Positions 26,637 to 37,195 are shown, counted from the first letter of the stretch. The stretch is DNA of 64,000 nucleotides from Pedobacter sp. ok626 (GCF_900100435.1 NZ_FNEX01000006.1:1-64000); one strand, 5' to 3'. Numbers and translations are program-made. The notes: generated by a model not told the origin, from the sequence alone.

Positions 26637-27341
26637 ATGCATATGAAAACCAGTAAGTCAAAAGTGCAAAAAAAAGTGGCAAAAAAGGATGTTAAAAAAC
26701 AATTCGAAAAAAGCCTGGCAGAGAAAATTCTTGAATCTGTTAAGCAGCTAGGGCAAGATGCAGAGAAGATTGGGGATGATATAGCTTTGGTGAGTAAGTT
26801 TGTGGCCAAAAAATTATCGAAAAGATTTCAACATGTTAAATTAGCCGTAGAGCGTAACATTGATGAGGCGAGAAAGGCGAACAAAAAAACGATTAAAAAA
26901 GCGAAAAAGAAAGCCGAAGCCATTCAGAAGGAAGTGAAGAAAGAAGTTTCTAAAGACGTTAAAAAAGCCAAAAAGGTAGTTAAGGGTGCTACAGCAGCAG
27001 TTAAACCAGTGGTACAAAGTGTTAAAGTTGCGGCCATTGCTACTGAAGAAAAAGCAGCGAATGCCATTAAACCTGTAGCAAAAGCGGTTGCCTCAGCAGT
27101 TAAGACTGCCACAAAACCAGCACCAGCAAAAGCTCCGGTAAAAAAAGCAAGTCCAGCAGCGGCAAAACCAGCAGCTAAGGCAGCTCCGAAACCTGCAGCA
27201 AGTAAAGCTCCTGTAGCTAAAGCAGCAGCGAAACCAGCAGCAGCAACTCCAGAGGTAAAAAAAGCAGCTGAGCCAGTAGCAACGACTGCGCCTAATGGTA
27301 CTGCAGTAACGCCTGTAAAGACTGATTCGGAAAGCAAATAA
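26637..27341 (+). CDS. Lys/Ala/Pro-rich basic protein (histone H1-like)
   Basis: A 234-aa highly basic protein. Residues 1-115 are a Lys-rich, probably helical part with many KK pairs. Residues about 130-225 are low-complexity repeats of Lys-Pro-Ala-Ala type (KPAAKAAPKPAASKAPVAKA). This composition is known from bacterial H1-like DNA-binding proteins and from AlgP, so nucleoid or polyphosphate/nucleic-acid binding is likely, but no true domain supports it. ppk1 and ppx follow on the same strand after a gap of 112 nt. A second in-frame ATG lies at 26643. Confidence 0.75.
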   Translation: MHMKTSKSKVQKKVAKKDVKKQFEKSLAEKILESVKQLGQDAEKIGDDIALVSKFVAKKLSKRFQHVKLAVERNIDEARKANKKTIKKAKKKAEAIQKEVKKEVSKDVKKAKKVVKGATAAVKPVVQSVKVAAIATEEKAANAIKPVAKAVASAVKTATKPAPAKAPVKKASPAAAKPAAKAAPKPAASKAPVAKAAAKPAAATPEVKKAAEPVATTAPNGTAVTPVKTDSESK

Positions 27342-27453
27342 GGATGTGTTAGGAGAAAATTGGATAATTGCTTGATAATTAACAATTCCTTAACAATAGA
27401 ATTCGCAGTTTTGAGCATCCCTGTTTTGAACAGGGATTTTTTTGATTTAATAC

Positions 27454-29511
27454 ATGACGAAGAAAAAGGCTCCATTTCTAAACAGAGAGATCAGTTGGTT
27501 GTACTTTAATGAACGGGTTTTGCAGGAAGCCGCCGATGATACTGTTCCTTTAATAGAACGGATAAAGTTCCTATCCATTTTCTCCTCTAACCTGGAGGAG
27601 TTTTATAGGGTTAGGGTAGCCACTTTAAGTCGACTGACCAATCTAAATGATAAAGCCAAGGCCTTACTAGGTTTTAACCCTAAAAAGATCTTAAACGAAA
27701 TCAAAAACATCGTTGTAAAGCAGGAACGTAAGTTCGAGCAGTTATTTAGAGCTACGCTGATCAATGAACTGGCTCAAAACCGGATTTTTATATTAAATGA
27801 TACCCAGCTAAATGTTGCCAGGGGCGAGTTTGTAAGGAACCATTTCAGAGACAAAATTCTGTCTAACCTGGTGCCCATCATGATCGATCTGGACAAGCCT
27901 TTTCCGGAATTAAAAAACCGGTACTTGTACTTTTTTGTCCGCCTCTCTAAAAACACAGCAGGTAAGAATGAAAAATATGCGCTGATCGAGCTACCTCCCG
28001 ATCTGCCAAGGTTCCTGGTGCTGCCCGAAACCAATGGCTTAAAATTCATTATCCTTGCCGAAGACATCATTAAGTATTGCATGGATGATATCTTTTATGT
28101 TTTCAATTATGATAACATGGAAGCCTATTCTATCCAGCTTACCCGTGATGCAGAATTGGATATTGATAAAAATGTAAGTGATAAATTTATTGAAGAATTA
28201 AAAGCCAGCCTCGATAAGCGTAAAAAGGGCAAGCCTATGCGTTTATTGTACGATACGGAAATGCCTTTCGAAATGCTGACGGTACTGATCAATAAATTGA
28301 AAATTGAGGCCGAAGGGCTTATTCCTGGCAACCAATACCATCGATTTGGCGATTTTATCGCCTTCCCAAATGTGGGTAGTCCTGATTTGGAGTACAAACC
28401 AAATGTGCCCTTAAAGGTTCATGGCTTACACCGCACCGAAAGTATTTTCAATAAACTTCAGGAGAAGGATTACTTAATTAACCTGCCTTATCAATCCTAC
28501 GATTATATCATTCTTTTCCTTCGCGAAGCGGCTATTGACCCAAAGGTGACTGAAATCAACATCACTTTGTACCGATTGGCAGAGAACTCGAGGGTTATCA
28601 ATGCCTTGATCAATGCGGCTAAAAACGGAAAAAAGGTGAATTGTCTGGTTGAGTTAAAGGCCAGGTTTGATGAAAGGGCCAATATTGCCTGGACCAGCCG
28701 GTTAGAAGAAGAAGGGGTAAACGTAAATTATGGCTTAACCGATTATAAAGTGCATTCTAAGATCTGTCTGGTCAAAAGAATGGAAAAGGGCAGAGCAGTT
28801 TACTATGCTAACCTGGCAACGGGTAATTTCAACGAGAAAACCGCCAGGATTTATTGTGATCATAGTATTTTTACGGCTAAAAAGGAAATTACGACGGACC
28901 TTATTAAGCTCTTTAAAGCCTTAAACAACAAGACGGTGATGAGAGGATTTAAACACCTGATTGTGTCGCCACTCGAGTCCAGAGAGAAGTTTTATCAACT
29001 GATAGATCGCGAAATTAAGTTTGCCAGTTCGGGTAAGCCCGCCTACCTGATCTTAAAAGTGAATAGTCTGGCAGATGAAGGCATCGTAGAAAAGCTATAC
29101 GAGGCCAGCAACGCCGGTGTACTGATTAAACTCATAGTCCGTGGGATTTGCACCCTGGTTCCCGGTATTAAAGGCTATAGTGAAAACATTACAGTCATCA
29201 GTATTATAGATAAATTTCTGGAGCATGCCCGGGTATTTATTTATGGTAACAATGGCAAGGAAGAAATGTATCTTTCTTCGGCTGATTTAATGAGCCGCAA
29301 CTTTGAACATCGGGTAGAAGTAGGCTTTCCAGTACTGGATAAAGATGCCAAACAGGAGATCAGAGACATCATCGAGTTTCAATTGCAAGACAATGTTAAG
29401 GCCAGGGACATTACCCGCTTAAACAATAATAAGTACCACAAAAACAACCTGAAAACAAAAATCAGGGCGCAGGTACAAACCTATAATTACTTAAAAAATA
29501 AACACCAGTAA
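27454..29511 (+). CDS. ppk1: Polyphosphate kinase 1
   Basis: A 685-aa enzyme that polymerises the gamma-phosphate of ATP into polyphosphate, reversibly. It opens with FLNREISWLYFNERVLQEA (PPK_N) and shows the autophosphorylated His region YKVHSKICLV (about 430-440), the NLATGNFNEKTARIY segment and, near the end, the second conserved His block NFEHRVEVGFPV. Length is normal. The Ppx/GppA gene begins 4 nt after its stop, so polyphosphate synthesis and breakdown are encoded together. Confidence 0.95.
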   Translation: MTKKKAPFLNREISWLYFNERVLQEAADDTVPLIERIKFLSIFSSNLEEFYRVRVATLSRLTNLNDKAKALLGFNPKKILNEIKNIVVKQERKFEQLFRATLINELAQNRIFILNDTQLNVARGEFVRNHFRDKILSNLVPIMIDLDKPFPELKNRYLYFFVRLSKNTAGKNEKYALIELPPDLPRFLVLPETNGLKFIILAEDIIKYCMDDIFYVFNYDNMEAYSIQLTRDAELDIDKNVSDKFIEELKASLDKRKKGKPMRLLYDTEMPFEMLTVLINKLKIEAEGLIPGNQYHRFGDFIAFPNVGSPDLEYKPNVPLKVHGLHRTESIFNKLQEKDYLINLPYQSYDYIILFLREAAIDPKVTEINITLYRLAENSRVINALINAAKNGKKVNCLVELKARFDERANIAWTSRLEEEGVNVNYGLTDYKVHSKICLVKRMEKGRAVYYANLATGNFNEKTARIYCDHSIFTAKKEITTDLIKLFKALNNKTVMRGFKHLIVSPLESREKFYQLIDREIKFASSGKPAYLILKVNSLADEGIVEKLYEASNAGVLIKLIVRGICTLVPGIKGYSENITVISIIDKFLEHARVFIYGNNGKEEMYLSSADLMSRNFEHRVEVGFPVLDKDAKQEIRDIIEFQLQDNVKARDITRLNNNKYHKNNLKTKIRAQVQTYNYLKNKHQ

Positions 29512-29515
29512 ATAC

Positions 29516-30397
29516 ATGTTAAGATACGCTGCCATAGATATCGGTTCAAATGCGGTTAGATTATTAATTGCTGACATCTCTAAGAGTGATAACGGTTTTA
29601 GTTTTAAAAAAAATACCCTTGTTCGGGTTCCGTTACGTTTAGGAGATGATGCTTTTTTAGATCGTCGCATTTCCGATCGTAAAGTAGAAGAGCTGTTGAA
29701 GACTATGTCGGCATTTAAAAACCTGATGGACGTATACCATGTGTCTGCTTATTTAGCTTGCGCCACTTCGGCCATGCGTGAAGCAGAGAATGGCGCAGCC
29801 ATCATCAAAAAGGTAAAGCAAATCACTGATGTGGATCTCGAGATTATCGAGGGGCAAAGAGAAGCCAATATCATTTATGCCAATCATATCGAAGAAAATC
29901 TGGATATCAAAAAGAGTTATTTGTACATTGATGTGGGCGGTGGTAGTACCGAACTTTCTGTATTTGTAAATAGGGTGCCCATAGCTTCCAAATCTTTTGA
30001 TATTGGAACGATTCGTATCCTGGATAACCAGGATAAAGATGAAACCTGGGACGAAATGAGGGATTGGGTAAAGGAAAACACTAAATCTTTAAAAAACCTT
30101 GCTGGTATTGGTACTGGTGGGAATATCAATAAGCTTTTCCGCATGTCGGACGAGAAAGATGGGAATCCTTTAACCTTCTTAAAGCTGAAATCGCTTTATA
30201 ACCAGCTCAATTCACATTCTCTGAAAGAGCGGATCAATGTTTTTGGCTTAAATCCAGATCGGGCGGATGTAATTATACCGGCTTGCGAAATTTACATTAC
30301 ACTATTAAAGTGGACAGGTATCAAGCAGATCTATGTGCCTAAAGTTGGTCTTGTTGATGGAATCATCAGCTTGTTGATTGAAGAAAATCTAAGGTAA
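29516..30397 (+). CDS. ppx: Ppx/GppA family exopolyphosphatase
   Basis: A 293-aa member of the Ppx/GppA branch of the ASKHA fold: AAIDIGSNAVRLLIADI at the N-terminus (phosphate-1 loop) and LYIDVGGGSTELSVF (phosphate-2 loop, about 138-152). It would remove terminal phosphate from polyphosphate or hydrolyse pppGpp. It is the short form without the C-terminal HD-like domains of E. coli Ppx. It lies directly after ppk1, which favours the polyphosphatase role. Confidence 0.9.
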   Translation: MLRYAAIDIGSNAVRLLIADISKSDNGFSFKKNTLVRVPLRLGDDAFLDRRISDRKVEELLKTMSAFKNLMDVYHVSAYLACATSAMREAENGAAIIKKVKQITDVDLEIIEGQREANIIYANHIEENLDIKKSYLYIDVGGGSTELSVFVNRVPIASKSFDIGTIRILDNQDKDETWDEMRDWVKENTKSLKNLAGIGTGGNINKLFRMSDEKDGNPLTFLKLKSLYNQLNSHSLKERINVFGLNPDRADVIIPACEIYITLLKWTGIKQIYVPKVGLVDGIISLLIEENLR

Positions 30398-30466
30398 GGG
30401 CATAGATAGTGCGGATTTTGTGAGCTGTAAGTTTCGTACTTACGGAATTTATCAATATTTTAGGCC

Positions 30467-31036
30467 ATGGAACGGCATCAGAAGAAGGTAGAAGAGCTCA
30501 ACTTCGAAACACTAGAAGTGCTTTTCCGCAAGAACCACAAATTTCTTTGCATGATTGCAGTCAACCATGTAAAAGATCCTTTTATAGCTGAAGATATTGT
30601 ACAGGAGTTTTTTATCAATTTCTGGGAGCGGCAGGATAAAATAAAACTTCATACCAGTTTTGAAGCCTATGCCTGCAGATCAATTAAGTATAAAAGTATT
30701 TCCTGGCTTCGCAGTCAGGAAACGGTTATTAAACGAATCAGCGAGTACGATTATCCAAGTTACGAAGATCCTATGGAAGCCGCATTTAAGGCTGCTGATG
30801 AGGAGGGACTAGAACTTAAAATACTGAAGTTGATTGATGAATTGCCGACCGAGCGTAAGCGAATATTATTGCTCAGCACCACAGGTAATTATACTTACGC
30901 CCAAATTGCAGAGATGCTTGGCATTTCTATCAACACCGTAAAAAGCCAAATGGTAAAAGCCTATGCTTCACTTCGCTTAAAAGCTGGGCCAATACTCTTT
31001 TCGATGATTTTAAACTACTTACTGTTAGGTGTTTAG
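30467..31036 (+). CDS. ECF sigma factor of the FecI/SusCD type
   Basis: A 189-aa sigma-70 family protein with region 2 (AEDIVQEFFINFWERQDKI) and region 4 (YAQIAEMLGISINTVKSQMV), of the Bacteroidota FecI-like subfamily. It heads a same-strand run of FecR, SusC, SusD, a lipoprotein and a thioredoxin-fold protein. By analogy with Fec-type systems, a signal through the TonB receptor's STN domain and FecR should release it to transcribe this locus. A weak TATTTTAG ends 3 nt before its ATG. Confidence 0.9.
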   Translation: MERHQKKVEELNFETLEVLFRKNHKFLCMIAVNHVKDPFIAEDIVQEFFINFWERQDKIKLHTSFEAYACRSIKYKSISWLRSQETVIKRISEYDYPSYEDPMEAAFKAADEEGLELKILKLIDELPTERKRILLLSTTGNYTYAQIAEMLGISINTVKSQMVKAYASLRLKAGPILFSMILNYLLLGV

Positions 31037-31104
31037 TTGATTATTTTGTTTTTTTTGATTTTCCAGTAACCCTATAAGTCATTCCTTGCGACTTATAGTT
31101 GAAC

Positions 31105-32295
31105 ATGGATAAAAACTATTTTGAAAACCAATCCCAATGGGAAAAGGTTTTGGCTATACTTCATCAGGAACAGAACCAACAGGTCGATCATACCGACCTC
31201 AGTCCAGAGGAGCGTGAGTTGCTTACAGAGCTTCGCCATATTAAGGCCTTAAGCGAAAGCTATACAGAAATCCATGATTTCAATACCGATGCCAAATGGC
31301 ATGAACTCCGGCTACAGCTCCAACCTTCCAAAACCATTAAAAAACTATGGGATGTTAAATGGATTAAATATGCTGCCGCTATTTTAATCTTGCTTAGCTC
31401 GTTGATCTATTTAAAAGTACATAGGGACAAGACCGGGTTCAATACCTCAACGGCTCAGAAGGACTTTCGGCCTGGCGGAAATAAGGCTATTCTTACACTT
31501 GCCAATGGAAGGAGAATCAGTCTCACAGACGCTCAAAATGGTCAGCTAAGTAAAGAATCGGATATCATCATCACCAAATCAAAAGACGGACAATTGGTTT
31601 ATACCATGGTCCCTTCTGTCATTCCTAATAAAACAGCTCAAATCAATTTCAACACTATTGAAACTCCCAAAGGTGGACAATATCAAGTCAACCTGCCCGA
31701 CGGCACAAAAGTCTGGCTAAATGCATCTTCTTCCTTAAAATTCCCGTCCAGCTTTGCTTCGGCTCAGGAGCGGACAGTAACCCTCGATGGGGAAGCCTAT
31801 TTTGAAGTCGTACACCTCAATAACAAACCTTTCAAAGTAAAAATGAAAGGTTACGATGTCAAAGTTCTGGGCACTTCATTTAACATCTCCAATTATGAGG
31901 ACGATGGCTTTATTGCAACCAGCCTCTTAACCGGAAGCGTGATGGTGGATGCTAAAAAGAACGGAGATGTTGTTCTGGTGCCCGGGCAGCAGGCTTATCT
32001 GGATACTAAAGGCGGAGGCATACAAGTCAATACCATTGATGTAAATAATGCAGTCGCCTGGAAAAACGGTGATTTTGTGTTCGAAAAAGCACATCTCTTT
32101 TCCATTATGAAAAAGATAGAAAGATGGTATAATATCCACGTCGTTTATGAAGGGAGCTTTAAAGGCTTCAATTATTCCGGACAGGTATCCAGACAGCAAA
32201 GTTTAATTACTGTATTAGACATGTTGGCCGCTACCGGTAGGATGAAGTATAAGATCAACGTAGAAAGAAAGGAGGTGATCTTGATGGAGAACTAA
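31105..32295 (+). CDS. FecR-type anti-sigma factor
   Basis: A 396-aa inner-membrane regulator: a cytoplasmic N-terminus that would hold the sigma factor (1-85), one membrane helix (about 85-105, WIKYAAAILILLSSLIYL), a periplasmic FecR domain (about 190-285, LPDGTKVWLNASSSLKFPSS and VKVLGTSFNISNY) and a C-terminal DUF4974-like region (about 325-395). I chose the ATG at 31105 (MDKNYFENQ); a TTG at 31099 would add two residues. It sits between sigma factor and SusC, the standard cascade order. Confidence 0.92.
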   Translation: MDKNYFENQSQWEKVLAILHQEQNQQVDHTDLSPEERELLTELRHIKALSESYTEIHDFNTDAKWHELRLQLQPSKTIKKLWDVKWIKYAAAILILLSSLIYLKVHRDKTGFNTSTAQKDFRPGGNKAILTLANGRRISLTDAQNGQLSKESDIIITKSKDGQLVYTMVPSVIPNKTAQINFNTIETPKGGQYQVNLPDGTKVWLNASSSLKFPSSFASAQERTVTLDGEAYFEVVHLNNKPFKVKMKGYDVKVLGTSFNISNYEDDGFIATSLLTGSVMVDAKKNGDVVLVPGQQAYLDTKGGGIQVNTIDVNNAVAWKNGDFVFEKAHLFSIMKKIERWYNIHVVYEGSFKGFNYSGQVSRQQSLITVLDMLAATGRMKYKINVERKEVILMEN

Positions 32296-32370
32296 TACAA
32301 AAACTTACCATACCTATAGATCTGAACGGTCGGCCAACTAAACCAATTTTGATATTTAACCCACAATGAA

Positions 32371-35300
32371 ATGACTATTAAGAAGGTGATTCTATTGTCC
32401 TTAATGGGCCTCATACTAACTTTTAATACCGTAAATGCACATAGTCAATCTATTTCTTTAATAAAAAAAGGCAGCAGTCTTAATGATATTTTAAAGGACC
32501 TTAGAGTAACATACGGTTATGATTTCTTTTATCCTGAAGGATTAATTAACAATACCAATAGATTTGATATTTCTATAAAAAACGCCAGTATAAATGAGGT
32601 ACTGGATAAAGTACTCAAAGCAAATGCACTTGATTATTCTATTACTAAAAATATCGTAGTGATTAAACCTGGGGCAGCTTTTCGCCAGCAAAGCCTGATC
32701 CAGGGAAAAGTCATAGATGAAACAGGAAACCCGATAGCCGGAGCAACCGTAACCCATGTCGACAGTAAGTCTACAACCACTACCGATGGTCAGGGATTTT
32801 TTAAGCTGGTAAATCTGCCTATAAAAGGAAAAATATTAATCTCTTATTTGGGCTACGAAAAGAGAGAAATATCAGCCGCAGCAAACATGGGCAATATTGT
32901 CCTAAAAGCATCTAGTGCCGAACTCGAAGCCGTAGAAATCAACATCGGTTATGGTCGTAGAAAGGCGATAGATTTAACAGGATCTGTAACCAGGGTCACG
33001 GAAGCGGAATTAGAGGGTGCACCACCACATGCGGACATCGCATCGATGATTCAGGGTAAAGCTGCCGGTGTAAATGTTATGGTAGCTAATGGCGCACCGG
33101 GCGCTGGAGTTTCGGTCATGATCAGGGGGAATACCTCCCTAACGGGCAATAGCCAGCCGCTTTGGGTAATTGATGGTGTACCACAGTACAACGTAAACAA
33201 TAATGATGTTGGCCAGCTCCTGTACGATTACAACATCAACGATATTGAATCTGTCGACATTCTGAAAGATGCTTCCTCTACAGCGATTTATGGTTCCAGG
33301 GCAGCCAATGGGGTGATCATTGTAACCACCAAAACTGGCAAGAAATTTAAAAAGCCACAGATCGATGTGTCTTACAACCAGGGGATTCAAGTACAACGCG
33401 ATAACTTCAAAACGTTAACCAGCGACGAATTTAAACGGGTGATTACGGATGCCACAAGGAATTATTTTGCCACATCCGGTTCAAAAGGGTCCGGGGCAAT
33501 TTTAACTGTGCTTGATGAAACGAAGATAGTTCCGGGAGTAGAAGTAGATTATTTCTCTGCCCCATTTTTATCTACTGCATTTTTTGATGGACAAACGGAT
33601 TGGTGGAAAGAGCTGACACGAAATGCCGTAGAAAGAAAATTGGATGTCTCGTTAAAAGGAGGAGGAGAGGCCAGTAACTATTACGTTTCTGTGGGGATCC
33701 CCCAGCAAGACGGAATCGTAAAAGGAAGCAGTAGAAGGGGTTTTTCTGGTCGGATAAACCTGGATTCGAAAATCTCTACCCAGCTTTTAATTGGACTTAT
33801 GGTCAATGGATCCAATTCGGAACTAAACAATAAAGATAACATGATCGATAAAATCTGGAACTTCAGACCTGATTTTCCGATGTATACAGCAGATGGTAAA
33901 GTTTTTGATCCGGGCTTTAATGAAGAAAGTCCGTTAAACTTTCTTAAAAACAGGGATCTGTCTTCCAGAAGAGGGTTAAATGGCTCATCTTTTATTCAGT
34001 TCACGCCAATTAAAAATCTGGTTTTTAAATCAAATGTCTCCATCAATTATAACCTAACTGTTAACGATCGTTTTACCAGAGAAGGTGCCGCTTACAGTAC
34101 ACATAAAGGACAGGCTAATATTACGCAATCGGAATCTAGTAACTGGGCATTTGAAAATACAGTAAAGTATACCCGATTAATAAATAAGATTCACGATCTG
34201 GACTTGTTGGGTGGTTTTTCTATGGAGCAGGGGAGATTTAAAACTTTTTCTGTAGGGGTCCAGAATTTTCCTGATCAGGATATTATGACCAATTTAAATA
34301 GCGGAACTACGCCTTTGAAGCCAACCTCTAATGAGTACACGATGGCGCTGGTATCCGCGTTTACCAGGTTGAATTACAAATTAAACGATAAGTACCTGGC
34401 AACTTTTACTTTCAGGGCTGATGGGTCTTCCAGGTTTGGTCCCGACAAACGATGGGGTTTATTTCCTTCTGGTGCTATAGCCTGGATATTGAGTAAAGAA
34501 GGTTTTATGAAAAACCTCAATGCGGATGTGTTTAGCCTACTTAAGTTAAGAGGTTCCTATGGACTTTCGGGCTCTCAGGTATTGGGGAACAATGACTGGC
34601 GAACACTTTATAGTGCAGCGCAATTTGAAGAACAGCCAGGATTTGCACCTAGTCAACTGGGTAACGTCAATTTAAGATGGGAAGAAACATTGACCAAGGA
34701 AGTTGCTTTTGATTACGGCTTTTTCAAAAATAAAATCACAGGCTCTATAGGATTTTATGATAAGCTGACCAGTGACATCATCTACAACAAAAGTATCCCA
34801 TCCAGCAGTGCATTTATTACCGTAAAGGAAAACATCGCGACAATCCAAAACCGGGGAGTCGAGTTTTATATAGATTATAATGTCTTCAGAAAAAAGGACA
34901 TGAGCCTTTCTGTTAATTTTAACATTGCAACCAATAAATCCAGTGTTCAGAAAATCAATGGCGTGGATAAATTCCTTGACCTCTATGCAGGTAATGCCTT
35001 GGCCATTAGGATGGAGGAAGGACAGCCAATGGGGCAATGGTACGGCTACAAATGGACTGGACGCTATTATCAGTCCATGGAAGAATACAATCTTTTATCT
35101 TCCATCAATCCCGCAACCGGAGGCAAAATCTGGTATCAGAATGGATTGCCAAACATCAGACCGGGCGATCTGAAATTTGAAGATGTAAATGGAGATGGAA
35201 TTGTAAACAATGCCGATATGGTTCCATTGGGGACTTCACAACCCAAATATTTTGGTGGTTTCGGTACCAATTTCAGAAAGGGAAATTTCAGCTTAAACTT

Positions 35301-35751
35301 GAATTTTACGTATAGCAAAGGCAGTTTAAGGTATTGGTATACCAACTCTGCAAACTGGTACGGTGTTGGACTTTTTATGAGAAATTATCCAGATTATGTT
35401 TTGGACAGCTGGTCACCTGATAACCGCCAGTCGCAATGGCCAAGAATGTCATATGGCGAAGGTTCTTCCAATATCTTTTCAGACTACTGGCTTTCAAAGG
35501 CAGATTATCTGAAACTTTCGCAAGTAAGGATCAATTATAGGTTACCAGATAAATGGGCACAAAGGCATCTCAAAGGTGGTTTAGATTTTTCTGCATCCGT
35601 ATCTAATGTGTTTGTAATCACCAACTATAACGGTATTGATCCAGAAGGGAATTTCCGCTTAACAGGTGGCGCCGCAGGCATGGGTACCGATTATGGTACG
35701 TACCCCACCATCAGGTCCTTTAATTTAAGTGCAAGATATTCTTTAAAGTAA
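32371..35751 (+). CDS. SusC/RagA-type TonB-dependent outer-membrane receptor with STN domain
   Basis: A 1126-aa receptor. A signal peptide (1-25) precedes an STN domain (about 30-98, which signals to FecR), a CarboxypepD_reg-like beta domain (about 112-190, IQGKVIDETGNPIAGATV), the plug with the SusC signature LKDASSTAIYGSRAANG (about 300-316) and a large TonB barrel ending in an aromatic-poor strand (FNLSARYSLK). It imports a ligand captured by SusD with energy from TonB. The substrate is not known: there is no glycoside hydrolase in the cluster. Confidence 0.95.
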   Translation: MTIKKVILLSLMGLILTFNTVNAHSQSISLIKKGSSLNDILKDLRVTYGYDFFYPEGLINNTNRFDISIKNASINEVLDKVLKANALDYSITKNIVVIKPGAAFRQQSLIQGKVIDETGNPIAGATVTHVDSKSTTTTDGQGFFKLVNLPIKGKILISYLGYEKREISAAANMGNIVLKASSAELEAVEINIGYGRRKAIDLTGSVTRVTEAELEGAPPHADIASMIQGKAAGVNVMVANGAPGAGVSVMIRGNTSLTGNSQPLWVIDGVPQYNVNNNDVGQLLYDYNINDIESVDILKDASSTAIYGSRAANGVIIVTTKTGKKFKKPQIDVSYNQGIQVQRDNFKTLTSDEFKRVITDATRNYFATSGSKGSGAILTVLDETKIVPGVEVDYFSAPFLSTAFFDGQTDWWKELTRNAVERKLDVSLKGGGEASNYYVSVGIPQQDGIVKGSSRRGFSGRINLDSKISTQLLIGLMVNGSNSELNNKDNMIDKIWNFRPDFPMYTADGKVFDPGFNEESPLNFLKNRDLSSRRGLNGSSFIQFTPIKNLVFKSNVSINYNLTVNDRFTREGAAYSTHKGQANITQSESSNWAFENTVKYTRLINKIHDLDLLGGFSMEQGRFKTFSVGVQNFPDQDIMTNLNSGTTPLKPTSNEYTMALVSAFTRLNYKLNDKYLATFTFRADGSSRFGPDKRWGLFPSGAIAWILSKEGFMKNLNADVFSLLKLRGSYGLSGSQVLGNNDWRTLYSAAQFEEQPGFAPSQLGNVNLRWEETLTKEVAFDYGFFKNKITGSIGFYDKLTSDIIYNKSIPSSSAFITVKENIATIQNRGVEFYIDYNVFRKKDMSLSVNFNIATNKSSVQKINGVDKFLDLYAGNALAIRMEEGQPMGQWYGYKWTGRYYQSMEEYNLLSSINPATGGKIWYQNGLPNIRPGDLKFEDVNGDGIVNNADMVPLGTSQPKYFGGFGTNFRKGNFSLNLNFTYSKGSLRYWYTNSANWYGVGLFMRNYPDYVLDSWSPDNRQSQWPRMSYGEGSSNIFSDYWLSKADYLKLSQVRINYRLPDKWAQRHLKGGLDFSASVSNVFVITNYNGIDPEGNFRLTGGAAGMGTDYGTYPTIRSFNLSARYSLK

Positions 35752-35761
35752 ATTAAAATCG

Positions 35762-37192
35762 ATGAACATGAAAAGATATTTATACGTATGTTTTTTGATA
35801 TTTAGCCTTAGCGGGTGTCAAAAATTCATCACTCAGGAACCTTTATATTTACTAACCCCAGAGCTTGCGGTAACTGACGAAGCTTCCGCAAAAAGCTTGC
35901 TCAATGGCGCTTATGCCGGAATCAGTACCAATGACTGGACGGCTCGTTTTACCGGAGGGTTTAGTTCAATGCTGGGCATTATTAATTATAACAATGGGGC
36001 TTATTCATTTAATATGAGTGCTACGGGTGATAATGAGGCCCTTTGGAAAGCATTTTATATCGCAGCAAATAATGCCAATGCTGCCATTGATGGGATTGGT
36101 AACCTGCCAGTCGAACAATTTAAAAACAGAAATGCCAAATCGGAATTCCTTGGCGAGGCATATGGCCTGCGGGCATTTACCCATATCTACGCCTTATGGT
36201 ATTTTGCCAGGTGGTTTGATCAGCCCGGATCTAAGTTTGGTCTGATCTATAAAAGCGAACTGTCTACGTTAGGTAATGTTTATCAGGAGCGTCTGGATGT
36301 AAAAACCAGCTACGAGAAAATTATTTCAGATCTGGATTTCGCGATTGCAAATGCTCCTGGATTTTATTCTAATAAACGTTTTTCTAAACAGCTGGCAAAA
36401 GCGTTGAAAGCAAAACTGCTGCTAAACAGGGGATGGGCAGATGACTATATCACCGCCTTGGCTTTAGTAAATCAGGTGATTTCTGAAACTGAAGCGGCTG
36501 GTGCCAAATTAGAACCTTCCTTAACAGCCCTTTATGCAAATAGCTGGGATTCTAAGGAGCTACTGTTTTGTCGTTACCGGGAAAAAACAGATGATGTGGT
36601 GACTGCCTATAACTATACTTATGGCTACAATTATGCAACTATGGGCATCACTCCGCAAGGAAATGCAGTGATTGGAACAGATCCAAGGCATGTCGAAGGC
36701 TGGGGAAATGTGAAATCGCCAATAACGGGAAACAACACCCTGAAATGGGCGCCCAAAAAACTATGCAGATTAGGGCGTCAGGTAGGGGGCGACAATGACA
36801 AGTATACTACTTATCATTTAAGGCTTACCGAACTGTATCTGATGAAGGGCGAACTGCTTCAAAAAACGGGTGCTACTTTTATACAAAGTATGGAGCCGAT
36901 CAATTTTATTAGAGATCGGTCACATCTGTTGCCACTATCTGCCAGTACCAAGGTTGCCTTCGAAAAAATACTGTTTACGGAGATCCTTAATGAGTTAAAT
37001 CTGGAGAACGATGCAGACTGGATGTCTTCACTTCGTTTAAAGGATGCTGCTGGAAATCCACTATTACAGGAGTTCAGAAGCACTTCTGTGGTTGTTGATA
37101 TGAACAGAATTATATGGCCAATTCCTTCCTCAGAAATGAAGTTCAATAAATTAATTAATCAGAATCCGGGTTACGAACAACTAAGTTATTAA
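35762..37192 (+). CDS. SusD/RagB-type surface lipoprotein
   Basis: A 476-aa SusD family lipoprotein; lipobox FSLSGC, then the typical QKFITQEP and TPR-like helical fold (ALLNGAY-like segment SAKSLLNGAYAGI, RAFTHIYALWYFARWF). It forms the lid of the SusC channel and binds the substrate on the cell surface. It starts 10 nt after SusC. Confidence 0.93.
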   Translation: MNMKRYLYVCFLIFSLSGCQKFITQEPLYLLTPELAVTDEASAKSLLNGAYAGISTNDWTARFTGGFSSMLGIINYNNGAYSFNMSATGDNEALWKAFYIAANNANAAIDGIGNLPVEQFKNRNAKSEFLGEAYGLRAFTHIYALWYFARWFDQPGSKFGLIYKSELSTLGNVYQERLDVKTSYEKIISDLDFAIANAPGFYSNKRFSKQLAKALKAKLLLNRGWADDYITALALVNQVISETEAAGAKLEPSLTALYANSWDSKELLFCRYREKTDDVVTAYNYTYGYNYATMGITPQGNAVIGTDPRHVEGWGNVKSPITGNNTLKWAPKKLCRLGRQVGGDNDKYTTYHLRLTELYLMKGELLQKTGATFIQSMEPINFIRDRSHLLPLSASTKVAFEKILFTEILNELNLENDADWMSSLRLKDAAGNPLLQEFRSTSVVVDMNRIIWPIPSSEMKFNKLINQNPGYEQLSY

Positions 37193-37195
37193 GCT

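Noticed and set aside
26924-27475. Open frame of 183 codons on the minus strand opposite the Lys/Ala-rich protein
   Set aside because: The Ala-rich hydrophobic product mirrors the low-complexity sense codons; it has no plausible start and runs into ppk1.
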